DNA of 64,000 bases from [Clostridium] hylemonae DSM 15053 (GCF_008281175.1 NZ_CP036524.1:3534001-3598000); one strand, 5' to 3'; counted from the first letter of the stretch, positions 18,301 to 26,876 are shown. Notes: a model not told the origin generated them from the sequence alone. A program made the numbers and translations.

Positions 18301-18350
18301 AAAAAGGGGCGCCGCCGGCCGAAAATGATCTCTTTGACCGGTGGTGCCCC
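18301..18350 (-). terminator. Terminator of the two-component operon
   Basis: GGGGC (18346-18350 read on the minus strand) pairs with GCCCC (18306-18310) around a mostly complementary CCGGT/GCCGG inner stem. Five T residues follow on the minus strand (18301-18305). It lies about 40 bases past the response regulator stop. Confidence 0.8.
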
Positions 18351-18389
18351 ACTATACTCATGCCCCGGGTAACGCCCTTATCCGGTATA

Positions 18390-19079
18390 CTATACTTTGA
18401 ACCGGTAGCCCACTCCCCAGATCGTCTCTATATACTGCGGATTTGAAGTATCCATCTCCACTTTTTCACGGATTTTCTTGATATGGACCGTGACAGTCGC
18501 TATATCTCCTATGGATTCCATATCCCAAATCTCACGGAACAGCTCCTCCTTCGTATATACGTGATTCGGATGGCTTGCCAGAAAGGTAAGAAGATCAAAC
18601 TCCTTTGTCGTAAATGTCCGCTCCTCACCGTTTACCCATACGCGTCTCGCCGTTGTGTCTATCTTCAGGCCGCGGATCTCAATGATATTGTTCACCTCTG
18701 CCGCGCTTCCCGTCAGCCGGTCGTACCGGGCCAGATGTGCCTTCACTCTCGCCACAAGCTCACTCGGACTGAACGGCTTGGTCATATAATCATCCGCTCC
18801 GAGGCCGAGCCCCCGTATCTTGTCAATGTCATCCTTCTTGGCGGACACCATTATGATCGGAGTATTTTTCACATTTCTCACCTGCCGGCATATGTCGAAT
18901 CCGTCTACACCGGGAAGCATGAGATCCAGGATAAACAGGTCGTAGTCTTCCTCCAGCGCTTTTTTGAGGCCAAGTTCACCGTCATTGGCCACTTCCACAT
19001 GGAACCCGCTCAGCTCCAGATAATCTTTCTCCAGATCTGCAATTGCCTCTTCGTCTTCCACGATTAGTATTTTACTCAT
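18390..19079 (-). CDS. OmpR/PhoB-type response regulator
   Basis: A 229-residue regulator. Residues ~1-120 are the receiver domain: acidic pocket VEDEE, phospho-acceptor Asp in FILDLMLPGVDG, Thr/Ser in IIMVSAKKD and Lys in MTKPFSPSE. Residues ~135-228 are the winged-helix DNA-binding domain with FTTKEFDLLTFLASHPN. It is encoded downstream of its sensor kinase, overlapping it by 8 bases, so the pair is translationally coupled. A terminator follows. Target genes are not evident. Confidence 0.94.
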   Translation of the reverse strand: MSKILIVEDEEAIADLEKDYLELSGFHVEVANDGELGLKKALEEDYDLFILDLMLPGVDGFDICRQVRNVKNTPIIMVSAKKDDIDKIRGLGLGADDYMTKPFSPSELVARVKAHLARYDRLTGSAAEVNNIIEIRGLKIDTTARRVWVNGEERTFTTKEFDLLTFLASHPNHVYTKEELFREIWDMESIGDIATVTVHIKKIREKVEMDTSNPQYIETIWGVGYRFKV

Positions 19080-20568
19080 GAATCGGTACCTCCTGATATT
19101 TTCTTAGAACAAAGTACATGGTCGTTCCGGTCTCCTCCCGGCTGGTAGCCCATATCTTTCCTCCGTGTTCCTCAATGATCTTCTTAACGATCGACAGTCC
19201 TATGCCGCTTCCGCCTTTGGATGAATTCCTGGAAGCGTCGGTCCGGTAGAACCGGTCAAATATATTCGGCAGGTCTTTTGCCGCGATGCCTTTGCCGTTG
19301 TCTTCCACCTCCACCTGGATAAAGTCACCCACATCCTTGACTCTCAGATTGATCTTCCCCTTCGATTTATCCATATACTTCAGGGAATTATTGACAATGT
19401 TGTGTATCACACGCTTGATCTGTTCCGCATCTGCGATAACCTGTACACCCGAGGCTACATAGTTAAAGTATCCGAACTCTACATTTTTAGATTCCATCTC
19501 CAGCGACAGATCCTCCGCGCAGTCATTGAAGTATTCATTCACCGACAGCGTATTGAAATTATACGGGATCCTGTTTGTATCGATCTTGGAGTACAGTGTC
19601 AGCTCATTGATGAGCAGATCCATCTCATTGGCTTTATTATATATCGTTCTGATATATTTATCCATCTTTTCCGGAGTGTCCGCCACTCCGTCCATGATCC
19701 CTTCCGCATACCCTTTGATGGCTGTCACAGGCGTCTTCAGGTCATGGGAAATGTTGCTGATGAGTTCTTTGCTCTCTTTGTCGTACTTTACTTTCTCCTC
19801 CGCATTGTCCTTCAGCCGCTTTCTCATCTCCTCCAGGTCCCGGCAGAGCCGTCCCAGTTCATCGTCTGCCGCCGGTCTTAATTCAAAGTCCAGATTCCCT
19901 TCTTTAATATTCTGGGCCGCGCACTGCATCTTTCCGAGCGGCTGCATCACCGCGCGGTATATCCAGAAGATAAGAAGCAGAGCCGTCAGCACGAGCACCA
20001 TAAGTATGCCCATCACCAGATCTACAATGAACTCCTGTACTTCCGGTATCATATTGCTCACATCGGTGACGATAAACGCGCTTCCCTGTTCTCCGTCCCC
20101 GTACAGAAAATCGACCTGCTTGACGAGCGCCTGCGCCTCCCCGCCGAGATAGACTCCATTCTCCGACGTGTTGCCTGACTCCCCGTAAGAGGGAAGCTGG
20201 GGGATCACATGATTCACATTGTCAATGTCGGTCCCCATATATATGATCGTAGTGCCTTTGCGCACAAGGAGATATGCTTTTTTCTTTTCCAGCTTTTTGT
20301 TAAACTTCTCCAGACAGGTGGCATCCTCCAGCTGCTCTGAATCTTCCTTTGCCATCTCATAAAGCTCATGATAAGGCTTCTCCGTAAGGCGCGAGAGCAC
20401 CTGCATGGAATTGGCAAAGCTTTTTACGGTCGTTCCGGTTATCTCATATGTCTTTTCTATGGAATTGATCTGATACCGGCTCAAACCGCATACCATAAGA
20501 TACGTAAGCAGGACCGGAATCAGTATCACTGTCAAAAATGCTATTATAAGCCTTGTTTTTAGCTTCAT
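19072..20568 (-). CDS. HAMP sensor histidine kinase
   Basis: A 498-residue membrane kinase. One membrane segment (~7-27) and a second (~175-197) flank an extracellular sensor region of about 145 residues with no recognised fold. Then come HAMP (~198-250, MQPLGKMQCAAQNIKEG), the dimerisation/phosphorylation domain with SNISHDLKTPVTAIKGYAEG, and the ATPase domain with NIVNNSLKYMDKS, VEDNGKGI and KGGSGIGLSIVKK. ATG 20568 has GGAGG 8 bases upstream; an earlier in-frame codon lies inside the metK terminator. It precedes and overlaps its response regulator. The stimulus is unknown. Confidence 0.93.
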   Translation of the reverse strand: MKLKTRLIIAFLTVILIPVLLTYLMVCGLSRYQINSIEKTYEITGTTVKSFANSMQVLSRLTEKPYHELYEMAKEDSEQLEDATCLEKFNKKLEKKKAYLLVRKGTTIIYMGTDIDNVNHVIPQLPSYGESGNTSENGVYLGGEAQALVKQVDFLYGDGEQGSAFIVTDVSNMIPEVQEFIVDLVMGILMVLVLTALLLIFWIYRAVMQPLGKMQCAAQNIKEGNLDFELRPAADDELGRLCRDLEEMRKRLKDNAEEKVKYDKESKELISNISHDLKTPVTAIKGYAEGIMDGVADTPEKMDKYIRTIYNKANEMDLLINELTLYSKIDTNRIPYNFNTLSVNEYFNDCAEDLSLEMESKNVEFGYFNYVASGVQVIADAEQIKRVIHNIVNNSLKYMDKSKGKINLRVKDVGDFIQVEVEDNGKGIAAKDLPNIFDRFYRTDASRNSSKGGSGIGLSIVKKIIEEHGGKIWATSREETGTTMYFVLRKYQEVPIHE

Positions 20569-20599
20569 AGTAACGTCCTCCGTGCTTAAGTATAGCATG

Positions 20600-20627
20600 A
20601 AAAAGGGTGCTTCACACGAAAGCACCC
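20600..20627 (-). terminator. Terminator of metK
   Basis: GGGTGCTT (20605-20612) pairs with AAGCACCC (20620-20627) around a 7-base loop. Five T residues follow on the minus strand. It lies about 20 bases past the metK stop. Confidence 0.87.
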
Positions 20628-20646
20628 ATAAACATTTATAAAATTT

Positions 20647-21834
20647 TTATAAATACCGGGACAATTCTGCCGCTTTGTCAGTCTTCTCCCACGGCAGCTC
20701 GATATCTGTCCGCCCAAAATGTCCGTAAGCCGCTGTCTGTCTGTAGATCGGCCTCCTGAGGTCCAGCATCTTGATGATCCCCGCCGGACGGAGGTCAAAA
20801 TTCTCCCGGATGATCTCCACAAGCCTGTCATCCTCCAGCTTTCCTGTGCCGAACGTGTCGACCATGACAGAAGTCGGATGAGCCACCCCGATCGCGTAAG
20901 ACAGCTGTATCTCGCATCTTTGTGCCAGCCCCGCCGCCACGATATTTTTGGCCGCGTAACGGGCCGCATATGCTGCCGAACGGTCCACCTTCGTGCAGTC
21001 TTTCCCGGAGAATGCGCCTCCTCCGTGGCGCGCCATGCCGCCGTATGTGTCTACGATGATCTTCCGGCCCGTAAGTCCGCTGTCACCGTGGGGACCGCCG
21101 ATCACAAACCGGCCTGTCGGATTGATAAAGAACTTCGTCTCCTCATCTGCCATTCCGGAAGGGATAACCGCGTCAAATACGTATTTTTTAATGTCCTCGT
21201 GTATCTGTTCCTGCGTCACATCAGGATCATGCTGGGTGGACAGCACGACAGCGTCTAGCCGCACCGGAGCTCCTTTGTCATCGTACTCTACCGTTACCTG
21301 CGTCTTTCCGTCCGGCCTCAGGTAAGAAAGCGTGCCGTCCTTCCTCACCTCTGTGAGCTTCCTCGCAAGCCTGTGGGCCAGCGCGATCGGATACGGCATA
21401 AGTTCCGGCGTCTCGTCTGTCGCATAACCGAACATCATTCCCTGGTCCCCCGCGCCGATGGCCTCGATCTCAGCGTCGGACATCCGATTTTCCTTTGCCT
21501 CCAGCGCCTTATCGACCCCGAGCGCAATGTCCGGAGACTGCTCGTCGATGGCGGTGATCACACCGCATGTCTCACAGTCAAAGCCGTATTTTCCCCTCGT
21601 GTATCCGACTTCTCTCACTGTATCCCTCACGATCTTCTGAATGTCCACATACGCGTTCGTCGTGATCTCTCCCATGACGAGCACAAGCCCTGTCGTCGTG
21701 CTCGTCTCGCACGCGACGCGGCTCATCGGATCCTGCTCCATGAGCGCATCCAGGATCGCATCGGATATCTGGTCGCACATCTTGTCCGGATGTCCTTCCG
21801 TCACCGACTCTGATGTAAATAATCTCTTTTCCAT
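20647..21834 (-). CDS. metK: S-adenosylmethionine synthetase
   Basis: A 395-residue enzyme that makes S-adenosylmethionine from methionine and ATP. The signatures are present in order: [20 protein letters not shown] (N-terminal ATP/metal site), [15 protein letters not shown] (methionine/ATP loop) and [19 protein letters not shown] (P-loop-like). Length is normal. A SAM-I riboswitch and an intrinsic terminator lie between its promoter and its start, so expression should fall when SAM is plentiful. Confidence 0.98.
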   Translation of the reverse strand: MEKRLFTSESVTEGHPDKMCDQISDAILDALMEQDPMSRVACETSTTTGLVLVMGEITTNAYVDIQKIVRDTVREVGYTRGKYGFDCETCGVITAIDEQSPDIALGVDKALEAKENRMSDAEIEAIGAGDQGMMFGYATDETPELMPYPIALAHRLARKLTEVRKDGTLSYLRPDGKTQVTVEYDDKGAPVRLDAVVLSTQHDPDVTQEQIHEDIKKYVFDAVIPSGMADEETKFFINPTGRFVIGGPHGDSGLTGRKIIVDTYGGMARHGGGAFSGKDCTKVDRSAAYAARYAAKNIVAAGLAQRCEIQLSYAIGVAHPTSVMVDTFGTGKLEDDRLVEIIRENFDLRPAGIIKMLDLRRPIYRQTAAYGHFGRTDIELPWEKTDKAAELSRYL

Positions 21835-21924
21835 ATTTTCTCCTTTCTTAACGGCCGTTTAAAGCCCTGCAAAACTTTCTCCCGGTGGTCCCTCACAGTA
21901 TGAGAATCCTTTTCTTCATACCGC

Positions 21925-21957
21925 AGAAAACAGCCCGCCATAAGCGGACTGTTTTAT
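21925..21957 (-). terminator. Riboswitch-controlled terminator before metK
   Basis: AAAACAG-CCGC (from 21927) pairs with GCGG-CTGTTTT (to 21955) around a short TTAT loop. On the minus strand the stem ends in a T-rich tract. It sits between the SAM-I aptamer and the metK ribosome binding site, as an expression platform should. Confidence 0.85.
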
Positions 21958-21970
21958 ATTCATAAACCAA

Positions 21971-22072
21971 TCCTCTTATTGTTCGAAAGACTCGCTCAGG
22001 TTGGCACCTTCCTTTACGGGGTTGCCGCAGCTTCACAGATCCTTTGTATCTCCACTGCTCTGAATAAGAGAA
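21971..22072 (-). promoter_or_regulatory. SAM-I (S-box) riboswitch
   Basis: On the minus strand the aptamer is bounded by the P1 stem CTCTTATT (22063-22070) and AATAAGAG (21973-21980). Inside are the conserved GTGGAG, the GATCTGTGAAG...GCGGCAACC block and GAAGGTGCCAACCTGAGCG, in the order known for S-box RNAs. Binding of SAM stabilises the aptamer and lets the downstream terminator form, turning metK off. Confidence 0.95.
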
Positions 22073-22103
22073 AGTTTCATTATTAACTTTGTTGTTCAAT
22101 AAG

Positions 22104-22132
22104 ACTTTACTGCCTTTCTGTGAAAAAGTCAA
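22104..22132 (-). promoter_or_regulatory. Putative sigma-A promoter of the SAM riboswitch/metK transcript
   Basis: TTGACT (22127-22132) and TAAAGT (22104-22109) on the minus strand are 17 bases apart. The start would fall about 30 bases before P1 of the riboswitch. Confidence 0.6.
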
Positions 22133-22139
22133 TATACAA

Positions 22140-23357
22140 TCAGCATTTCTGCTGTATTTTGATCCGTGCCGTCACTGCCATGCCAATGACACACACTCCC
22201 CCCGCGGCTATAAAGGACAGATTTGTTCCAAGAGGGGTGCTCTGCACCGCCGCCAGAAGGTACGGGCAGAGAATGGACACAATGCCATATCCGAGCATGA
22301 CCGCCCCGAAGTTCATCCCCTGATACCTCATGCCGAAACAATCGGACGTGAGCACCGGAAATACGCTGACGAATCCTCCGTATGTAAGTGACACGAGTGA
22401 GATGAGCAGTATAAACAGCCCTCCTTTAGCGGCGGTCAGACCGACGACCGATATCATGGCGATAACATACAGCACCTGTATCACCGTCTTCCGTCCGAGA
22501 AAGTCCGACACCCACGGGGCCGCAAAGCGTCCGGCAATGTTGGCCGCGGAAGCTGCCATGACCCCCGCAAGAGCCGCGCTGTCGGTCAGCCCTCTCTCCA
22601 TGCCGAGCGATTTCATGAGCGGGTTGACGAGCACATACGCCGGAACTGCCAGCGCCATGGACACGCTGACGAGATAATACGTCTTTGTGCAAAACATTTC
22701 CCGCGTCGTATACTGCCTCTTTCCCGGCGCCTCCGCCTCCTGTGCTTTTTCATATTCTACCGGCTTTGGTCCCGGCTCCCCATCCTGCTTTGGCCCCGGC
22801 TCTGAAATAAATATACCGCCAAGGCTCAGCACGGCATAGACCGCCGCGGTCGTCATCATGGCGGCCCGGTAACCGTACGCGGAGAGAAGCCAGTCGCAGA
22901 ATGGATTCATTATCACACCCGAGATTCCGACGATTCCCACTGTTATCCCGGTCACGAGGCCTCTCTTATCCGGGAACCATTCCTGGGGCACCGCCACGAG
23001 CATGCTGAACGCGCAGCCCGAGCCGAGCCCTCCGAGCACCCCATAACCGGCGGATATGAGCCACGGCATATTGTACGGGGCGGCGGCCGCGAGAAAAAAC
23101 CCGGCGCACATCACAAAGCTGCCGCCGAGGATCGTCGCTCTTGCTCCTATCTTGTGCTGAAGATACCCGCCTATCATGTTGCCCACGGCAAAGATGCCGA
23201 TGATGAGCGTGAACGGCTGGCTCGAAGCCGCCAGGCTGAGATCGTACTCAGACCTGACATGAGGCTGGAATACAGTCCATATATACGGATTTCCATGTAC
23301 AAAATTAACTACAGCCGCAACGGCGAGTATAAAATAACGGTTCGTTCCCTTTTTCAT
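22140..23357 (-). CDS. MFS transporter, oxalate/formate antiporter (OFA) family
   Basis: A 405-residue membrane protein with about 12 hydrophobic segments and a charged central loop (~195-225, rich in P, E and K). The N-terminal GNPYIWTVFQPHVRSEY and the GGLGSGCAFSMLVAVPQEWFPDKRG motif point to the OFA branch, whose members carry oxalate, formate, pyruvate or related monocarboxylates. Substrate not decided. The ATG at 23357 has GGAG 6 bases upstream; a GTG twelve bases earlier is less likely. It is single-standing, between the murA terminator and the metK promoter. Confidence 0.86.
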   Translation of the reverse strand: MKKGTNRYFILAVAAVVNFVHGNPYIWTVFQPHVRSEYDLSLAASSQPFTLIIGIFAVGNMIGGYLQHKIGARATILGGSFVMCAGFFLAAAAPYNMPWLISAGYGVLGGLGSGCAFSMLVAVPQEWFPDKRGLVTGITVGIVGISGVIMNPFCDWLLSAYGYRAAMMTTAAVYAVLSLGGIFISEPGPKQDGEPGPKPVEYEKAQEAEAPGKRQYTTREMFCTKTYYLVSVSMALAVPAYVLVNPLMKSLGMERGLTDSAALAGVMAASAANIAGRFAAPWVSDFLGRKTVIQVLYVIAMISVVGLTAAKGGLFILLISLVSLTYGGFVSVFPVLTSDCFGMRYQGMNFGAVMLGYGIVSILCPYLLAAVQSTPLGTNLSFIAAGGVCVIGMAVTARIKIQQKC

Positions 23358-23373
23358 CTTTTTCTCCACTTAC

Positions 23374-23405
23374 CAAAATCAGCCCGCAATATGCGGACTG
23401 ATCAA
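23374..23405 (-). terminator. Terminator of murA
   Basis: ATCAG-CCGC (23378-23387) pairs with GCGG-CTGAT (23393-23402) around AATAT. TTTTGG follows on the minus strand. The stem sequence resembles that of the riboswitch terminator before metK. Confidence 0.75.
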
Positions 23406-23466
23406 AATGTCTGTTTTATACGATTCTGCCTGCGCATCTTTCCGGATATAGATACCAGAAACGCGC

Positions 23467-24759
23467 TTAACTCACTTTTAACGTAAATTTCTGTATTTCT
23501 TTTTCTGTCGACACCTGCTCCATGAGCGCTCCGATACTGCGGAGCTTTTCATCGAATCTTTCATATCCGCGCAGAATGTAGATGATATCATCTACGATCG
23601 TGATTCCGTCGGTGGCAAGTCCGGCGATACAAAGCGCAGCGCCTGCCCGCAGGTCCGGCGCGCTCACTCTCGCCCCTGAAAACTGCTCCACGCCCTCAAT
23701 GGTAGCGGAATTGCCTTCCACTTTTATATTGGCCCCCATTCTGGCCAGTTCATCCAGATATTTGAATCTATTTTCAAAAATACTCTCCGTTATGGTACTT
23801 GTCCCCTTGCATAAAGCCAGCGTCACCCCGATCTGAGGCTGCATATCTGTCGGAAATCCCGGATACGGCAATGTCTTTACGTGGGTGCTTGTCAGGTCTC
23901 CTTTGGATACGACACGAACCGCGTCGTCAAACTCTTCCACTTCGCAGCCGATCTCAGTCAGCTTTGCGATCGTCGCCTCCAGATGCTTCGGAATGACATT
24001 CAGTACCGTTACATCGCCTTTTGTAGCTGCCGCAGCGAACATAAACGTACCGGCCTCGATCTGGTCCGGAATAACAGAGTATTCTGTGCCGTGCAGTCTG
24101 TGTACGCCCCGGATCTTGATCACATCCGTACCTGCGCCCCTTATATTGGCCCCCATGCTGTTCAGGAAATTGGCTACGTCTACAACGTGCGGTTCTTTTG
24201 CAACATTTTCCATGATCGTGATGCCTTCCGCCATCGTTGCGGCCATCATCACATTGATCGTGGCGCCTACGGTCACAACGTCAAAATAGACATGTCTCCC
24301 GACGAGCTTCTCCGCCTCTGCGACGACTTTGCCGTGCTCAATATCCACGTCTGCCCCAAGCGCACGGAATCCTTTCAGGTGCTGGTCGATCGGTCTGCTT
24401 CCGATGTTACATCCGCCCGGAAGAGCCACTTCCGCCCTTTTATACTTTCCGAGAAGAGCTCCCAGAAGATAATAAGATGCACGGATCTTCTTGATATAGT
24501 CGTATTCCACATCATAGTTTCTGATTCCGCTTCCGTTGATCTTGACCGTATGACGGTCAACCCGGTGTACTTTCGCGCCGATTCCGGTAATGGCATCCAA
24601 TAATACATTAACATCATTGACGTCCGGTATATTGTCAATAAGAACTGTGTCATCTGTCATAATTGCCGCTGCAAGAATAGCAAGAGCCGCATTCTTCGCC
24701 CCGCCTATCTCTACTTCTCCAACAAGCGGATGGCCGCCTTTTATAATATACTGTTCCAT
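23467..24759 (-). CDS. murA: UDP-N-acetylglucosamine 1-carboxyvinyltransferase
   Basis: A 430-residue enzyme for the first committed step of peptidoglycan synthesis, transferring enolpyruvate from PEP to UDP-GlcNAc. The fosfomycin-target cysteine is present in LPGGCNIGSRPIDQH. The N-terminal GGAKNAALAILAAAI and the later GFPTDMQPQ and DLRAGAALCIAGL motifs are typical. Length is normal. ATG 24759 has GAGG 6 bases upstream; a TTG a few codons earlier is unlikely. A promoter at 24834-24861 drives it. Confidence 0.97.
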   Translation of the reverse strand: MEQYIIKGGHPLVGEVEIGGAKNAALAILAAAIMTDDTVLIDNIPDVNDVNVLLDAITGIGAKVHRVDRHTVKINGSGIRNYDVEYDYIKKIRASYYLLGALLGKYKRAEVALPGGCNIGSRPIDQHLKGFRALGADVDIEHGKVVAEAEKLVGRHVYFDVVTVGATINVMMAATMAEGITIMENVAKEPHVVDVANFLNSMGANIRGAGTDVIKIRGVHRLHGTEYSVIPDQIEAGTFMFAAAATKGDVTVLNVIPKHLEATIAKLTEIGCEVEEFDDAVRVVSKGDLTSTHVKTLPYPGFPTDMQPQIGVTLALCKGTSTITESIFENRFKYLDELARMGANIKVEGNSATIEGVEQFSGARVSAPDLRAGAALCIAGLATDGITIVDDIIYILRGYERFDEKLRSIGALMEQVSTEKEIQKFTLKVS

Positions 24760-24833
24760 ACTGCACCTCAATATCGATTTATATTCACTCTCAAAACTTT
24801 GATAGCTATTTTTCTTTATTCACATTCTTTGCT

Positions 24834-24861
24834 ATTATACCATAGAATCGAAAATTGTAAA
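24834..24861 (-). promoter_or_regulatory. Sigma-A promoter of murA with an overlapping palindrome
   Basis: TTTACA (24856-24861) and TATAAT (24834-24839) on the minus strand are 16 bases apart. A perfect 10-bp inverted repeat, AATTGTAAAA (24853-24862) with 24867-24876, overlaps the -35 box. It could be an operator or a weak terminator for aroK. Confidence 0.65.
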
Positions 24862-24918
24862 ATATTTTTTACAATTATGTAACTTATATTACATTTTTCT
24901 TAATGCAACCGTAACTTT

Positions 24919-25419
24919 TTATGCACTTTGTAATGCCCCGATCACCTTCTCTATCGTATCTTCCAGCTTCAGTCCGTCCTCGCACACAGTTATATCTGCA
25001 TATTTCTCAAAAAGAGGGACTCTCTCGTCATACAGGTGTCTGAGTGTCTGTCCGTCCCGAAGTACAACGCCTCTGTTTTTTGCGCTTTTCAGTCTCTTGT
25101 TTATTGTCTCATAAGATGCCTTTAAATATACGACCGTACCGATCTCTTTATAATGTTTCATGGCATTTTTGCAGTACACTACGCTGCCGCCGGGCGAGAT
25201 GACCGTATTGTCCGCCTCTACTTCGGCATTTACGCGGTCTTCCACTTCCAAAAATCCGTCAATTCCCTTTTTTTCTATAATTTCCCTGAGGAGTTTCCCT
25301 TCTTTTTCCTGTATCAAAAGGTCCGTATCAATAAACTGATAGCCAAGCCGCTTTGCGACAACGACCCCAACTGTACTTTTTCCTACCGCAGGCATACCGA
25401 TAAATATAATATTTTCCAT
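24919..25419 (-). CDS. aroK: Shikimate kinase
   Basis: A 166-residue P-loop kinase that phosphorylates shikimate. Walker A is GMPAVGKST (residues 8-16), the shikimate/Mg site begins with DTD, the glycine loop is SPGGSVVYCKN, and the lid region contains NRGVVLRDGQTLRHLYDERVP. Length is normal. It stands alone here, 24 kb away from aroF-aroB, with its own promoter. Confidence 0.92.
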   Translation of the reverse strand: MENIIFIGMPAVGKSTVGVVVAKRLGYQFIDTDLLIQEKEGKLLREIIEKKGIDGFLEVEDRVNAEVEADNTVISPGGSVVYCKNAMKHYKEIGTVVYLKASYETINKRLKSAKNRGVVLRDGQTLRHLYDERVPLFEKYADITVCEDGLKLEDTIEKVIGALQSA

Positions 25420-25453
25420 GTCTGTCGTACCTTCCTCAATATGTTTAATGATT

Positions 25454-25482
25454 ATTTTAACATATACCGGCTCATCCGTCCA
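25454..25482 (-). promoter_or_regulatory. Sigma-A promoter of aroK
   Basis: TGGACG (25477-25482) and TAAAAT (25454-25459), 17 bases apart on the minus strand, with a TG dinucleotide one base before the -10 (extended -10). Confidence 0.6.
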
Positions 25483-25495
25483 CCCTCACGAAACC

Positions 25496-25536
25496 TAAAA
25501 GGAGTCAGGCCTTTCTTTCCAAGGTCTGGCTCCTTT
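25496..25536 (-). terminator. Terminator of the 119-residue unknown gene
   Basis: AAAGGAGTCAGGCCTT (25498-25513) pairs, with two mismatches, with 25521-25536. TTTT follows on the minus strand. It lies just after the stop at 25543 and just before the aroK promoter. Confidence 0.82.
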
Positions 25537-25542
25537 CTTTCA

Positions 25543-25899
25543 TTAGTAGTATTTTCGTCTCATATTTCTGTGCTCGCAGCGTCTGCGGCACAGTTCCTGG
25601 TATGCCATGACCTGGATCAGGTCGTGGAGCCATTTGCCCGGAACTTCTTCATCCTCCTCTGCCCTGTCGTAGATCCGCCTGCACATCAGCCGCAGCTGCA
25701 GCTGATCCGGGTATTCGTCATACATCATGCTTCCTTCGTATTCCAGCCTGTCGCATTCATCCTCAATATAAGGGATCAGCCGCTTCGCCGCTGCAGGATA
25801 CAGGCTCTTCATATAATCCAGGTCCCTTCTGGCAACCTTGTCATCATCATAGAGTAAAGGCATCGGATAGGCCATGTAGTAAGGCAGTCGATTGTCCAT
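25543..25899 (-). CDS. Unknown protein, ~118 residues, Tyr/Met-rich N-terminus
   Basis: I do not recognise a family. The protein begins MDNRLPYYMAYPMPLLYDDD. A mostly helical, charged body follows (DYMKSLYPAAAKRLIPYIEDEC, LQLRLMCRRIYDRAEED), and it ends in a Cys/Arg-rich tail (RRRCEHRNMRRKYY). No membrane segments. It recalls small conserved Lachnospiraceae proteins of unknown function. Start ATG 25899 (AGGAG 9 bases upstream) or GTG 25905. It has its own terminator and appears to be single. Confidence 0.72.
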   Translation of the reverse strand: MDNRLPYYMAYPMPLLYDDDKVARRDLDYMKSLYPAAAKRLIPYIEDECDRLEYEGSMMYDEYPDQLQLRLMCRRIYDRAEEDEEVPGKWLHDLIQVMAYQELCRRRCEHRNMRRKYY

Positions 25900-25905
25900 G
25901 TACAC

Positions 25906-26041
25906 ACACTCCTAAGATAAGTATCTATCTTATCATATGCGGCGTTCTCCGCGATGTTCCACAATCATGCCATACACCCCTCCAAACTTGGGCCGTATCG
26001 CCCTTTACCGCTCTGCGGGATATGATTTTTATAATAAAATA
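25906..26041. other. Intergenic region without a recognised gene
   Basis: No supported coding frame. It contains a short inverted repeat (AAGATAAGTATCTATCTT, about 25915-25932) just upstream of the 119-residue gene, which may be an operator, and the AT-rich approach to the palindromic element that follows. Confidence 0.4.
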
Positions 26042-26168
26042 AAGAATGTGCCTTGGCACATTCTTGCGCCGAGCGCGGTCGCTTGCGACATATTACATCT
26101 TCGCGCGAGTGCGCCTCCCCCGGAGGGTTTTTATAACATAGGAAACGAAGTTTCCTATGTTATAAAAA
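26042..26168. repeat. Intergenic palindromic element (two perfect inverted repeats)
   Basis: Two perfect inverted repeats lie in about 127 bases. One is AAGAATGTGCC (26042-26052) with 26055-26065, an 11-bp arm. The other is TTTTTATAACATAGGAAAC (26128-26146) with 26150-26168, a 19-bp arm and 3-base loop. The GC-rich stretch between (GCGCCGAGCGCGGTCGC and GGGGGAGGCGC on the other strand) also holds short palindromes. It borders the ATPase operon terminator. Such mosaics are typical of dispersed intergenic repeats; whether copies exist elsewhere in the genome cannot be seen here. Confidence 0.7.
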
Positions 26169-26203
26169 AGCAGGCAGCGCCCACCTTGCGGTGCCGCGCT
26201 GCC
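26164..26203 (-). terminator. Terminator of the V-type ATPase operon
   Basis: GGCAGCGC (26173-26180) pairs with GCGCTGCC (26196-26203) around a loop that can itself pair. Six T residues follow on the minus strand (26164-26169). It starts 14 bases after the ntpD stop. Confidence 0.85.
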
Positions 26204-26216
26204 CACGCTTGAAAGA

Positions 26217-26876
26217 TCAGGCTTTCTCACTGTAATGATGCGCTTCTTCAAGCATCATGTCTTTTACTTTCATCAGACGAATCTGGGAGCTTCTCTCGTT
26301 CTCGTCCAGCTTCATCGTTATATACTTGATATTTTTCTGTGCTTCCGGAATTATAACATGTTCCAGCGCGTTTACACGGCGTCTCGTCTTCTCGATCTCA
26401 ACCGCCATGAGCTGGCATGCTTTTTCCGTCTCCGCAAGTTTCAGCATATCCGGCAGAATATCCGCCAGAGATTTCACTGCGCCGTCCAGGTCGCTTGAGG
26501 TAAACGCAAAGCCGTATGAATATATATCATTTGCGTCGGCAGTCCTCGTCTTCGTCTCAAAGACCGGGATGTTGACACTCATGACATTTTTCTTATCAAC
26601 TTCCAGATTTACCTCCTGCTTTGGAGCCATCAGTGCTGTATTCAGCGTAGCTTCGTCCATTCCGGCCTTGGCTATGACAAAATTCTTATTTGCGGAGCGG
26701 ATTCCGGCCTCTACTTTCAGGCGCAGTTCCATATTTTCTCGGACAAGGTCCAGGAACTGGCGCATCAGTTCGTCACGTTTATCCTTCAGAAGCTTATGCC
26801 CCTTCACGGCTGTGACTAATTTTTTCTTTGTCTTGGTCAACTCCATACGGGTAGGAGTCACCTGCGTAGATGCCAT
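26217..26876 (-). CDS. ntpD: V/A-type ATPase subunit D
   Basis: A 219-residue central-shaft subunit that turns inside the A3B3 hexamer. The N-terminal TPTRMELTKTKKKLVTAVKGHKLLKDKRDEL and the long C-terminal helix (RRVNALEHVIIPEAQKNI) form the antiparallel coiled coil typical of the family. It is the last gene of the operon. Unlike its neighbours it is separated from the previous gene (ntpB) by 318 bases of repeats. GGAGG lies about 11 bases before ATG 26876. An intrinsic terminator follows. Confidence 0.95.
   Translation of the reverse strand: MASTQVTPTRMELTKTKKKLVTAVKGHKLLKDKRDELMRQFLDLVRENMELRLKVEAGIRSANKNFVIAKAGMDEATLNTALMAPKQEVNLEVDKKNVMSVNIPVFETKTRTADANDIYSYGFAFTSSDLDGAVKSLADILPDMLKLAETEKACQLMAVEIEKTRRRVNALEHVIIPEAQKNIKYITMKLDENERSSQIRLMKVKDMMLEEAHHYSEKA

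Noticed and set aside
21893-22132. Minus-strand frame of 79 codons before metK
   Set aside because: It runs through the SAM riboswitch and its terminator, so it is not expected to be translated.
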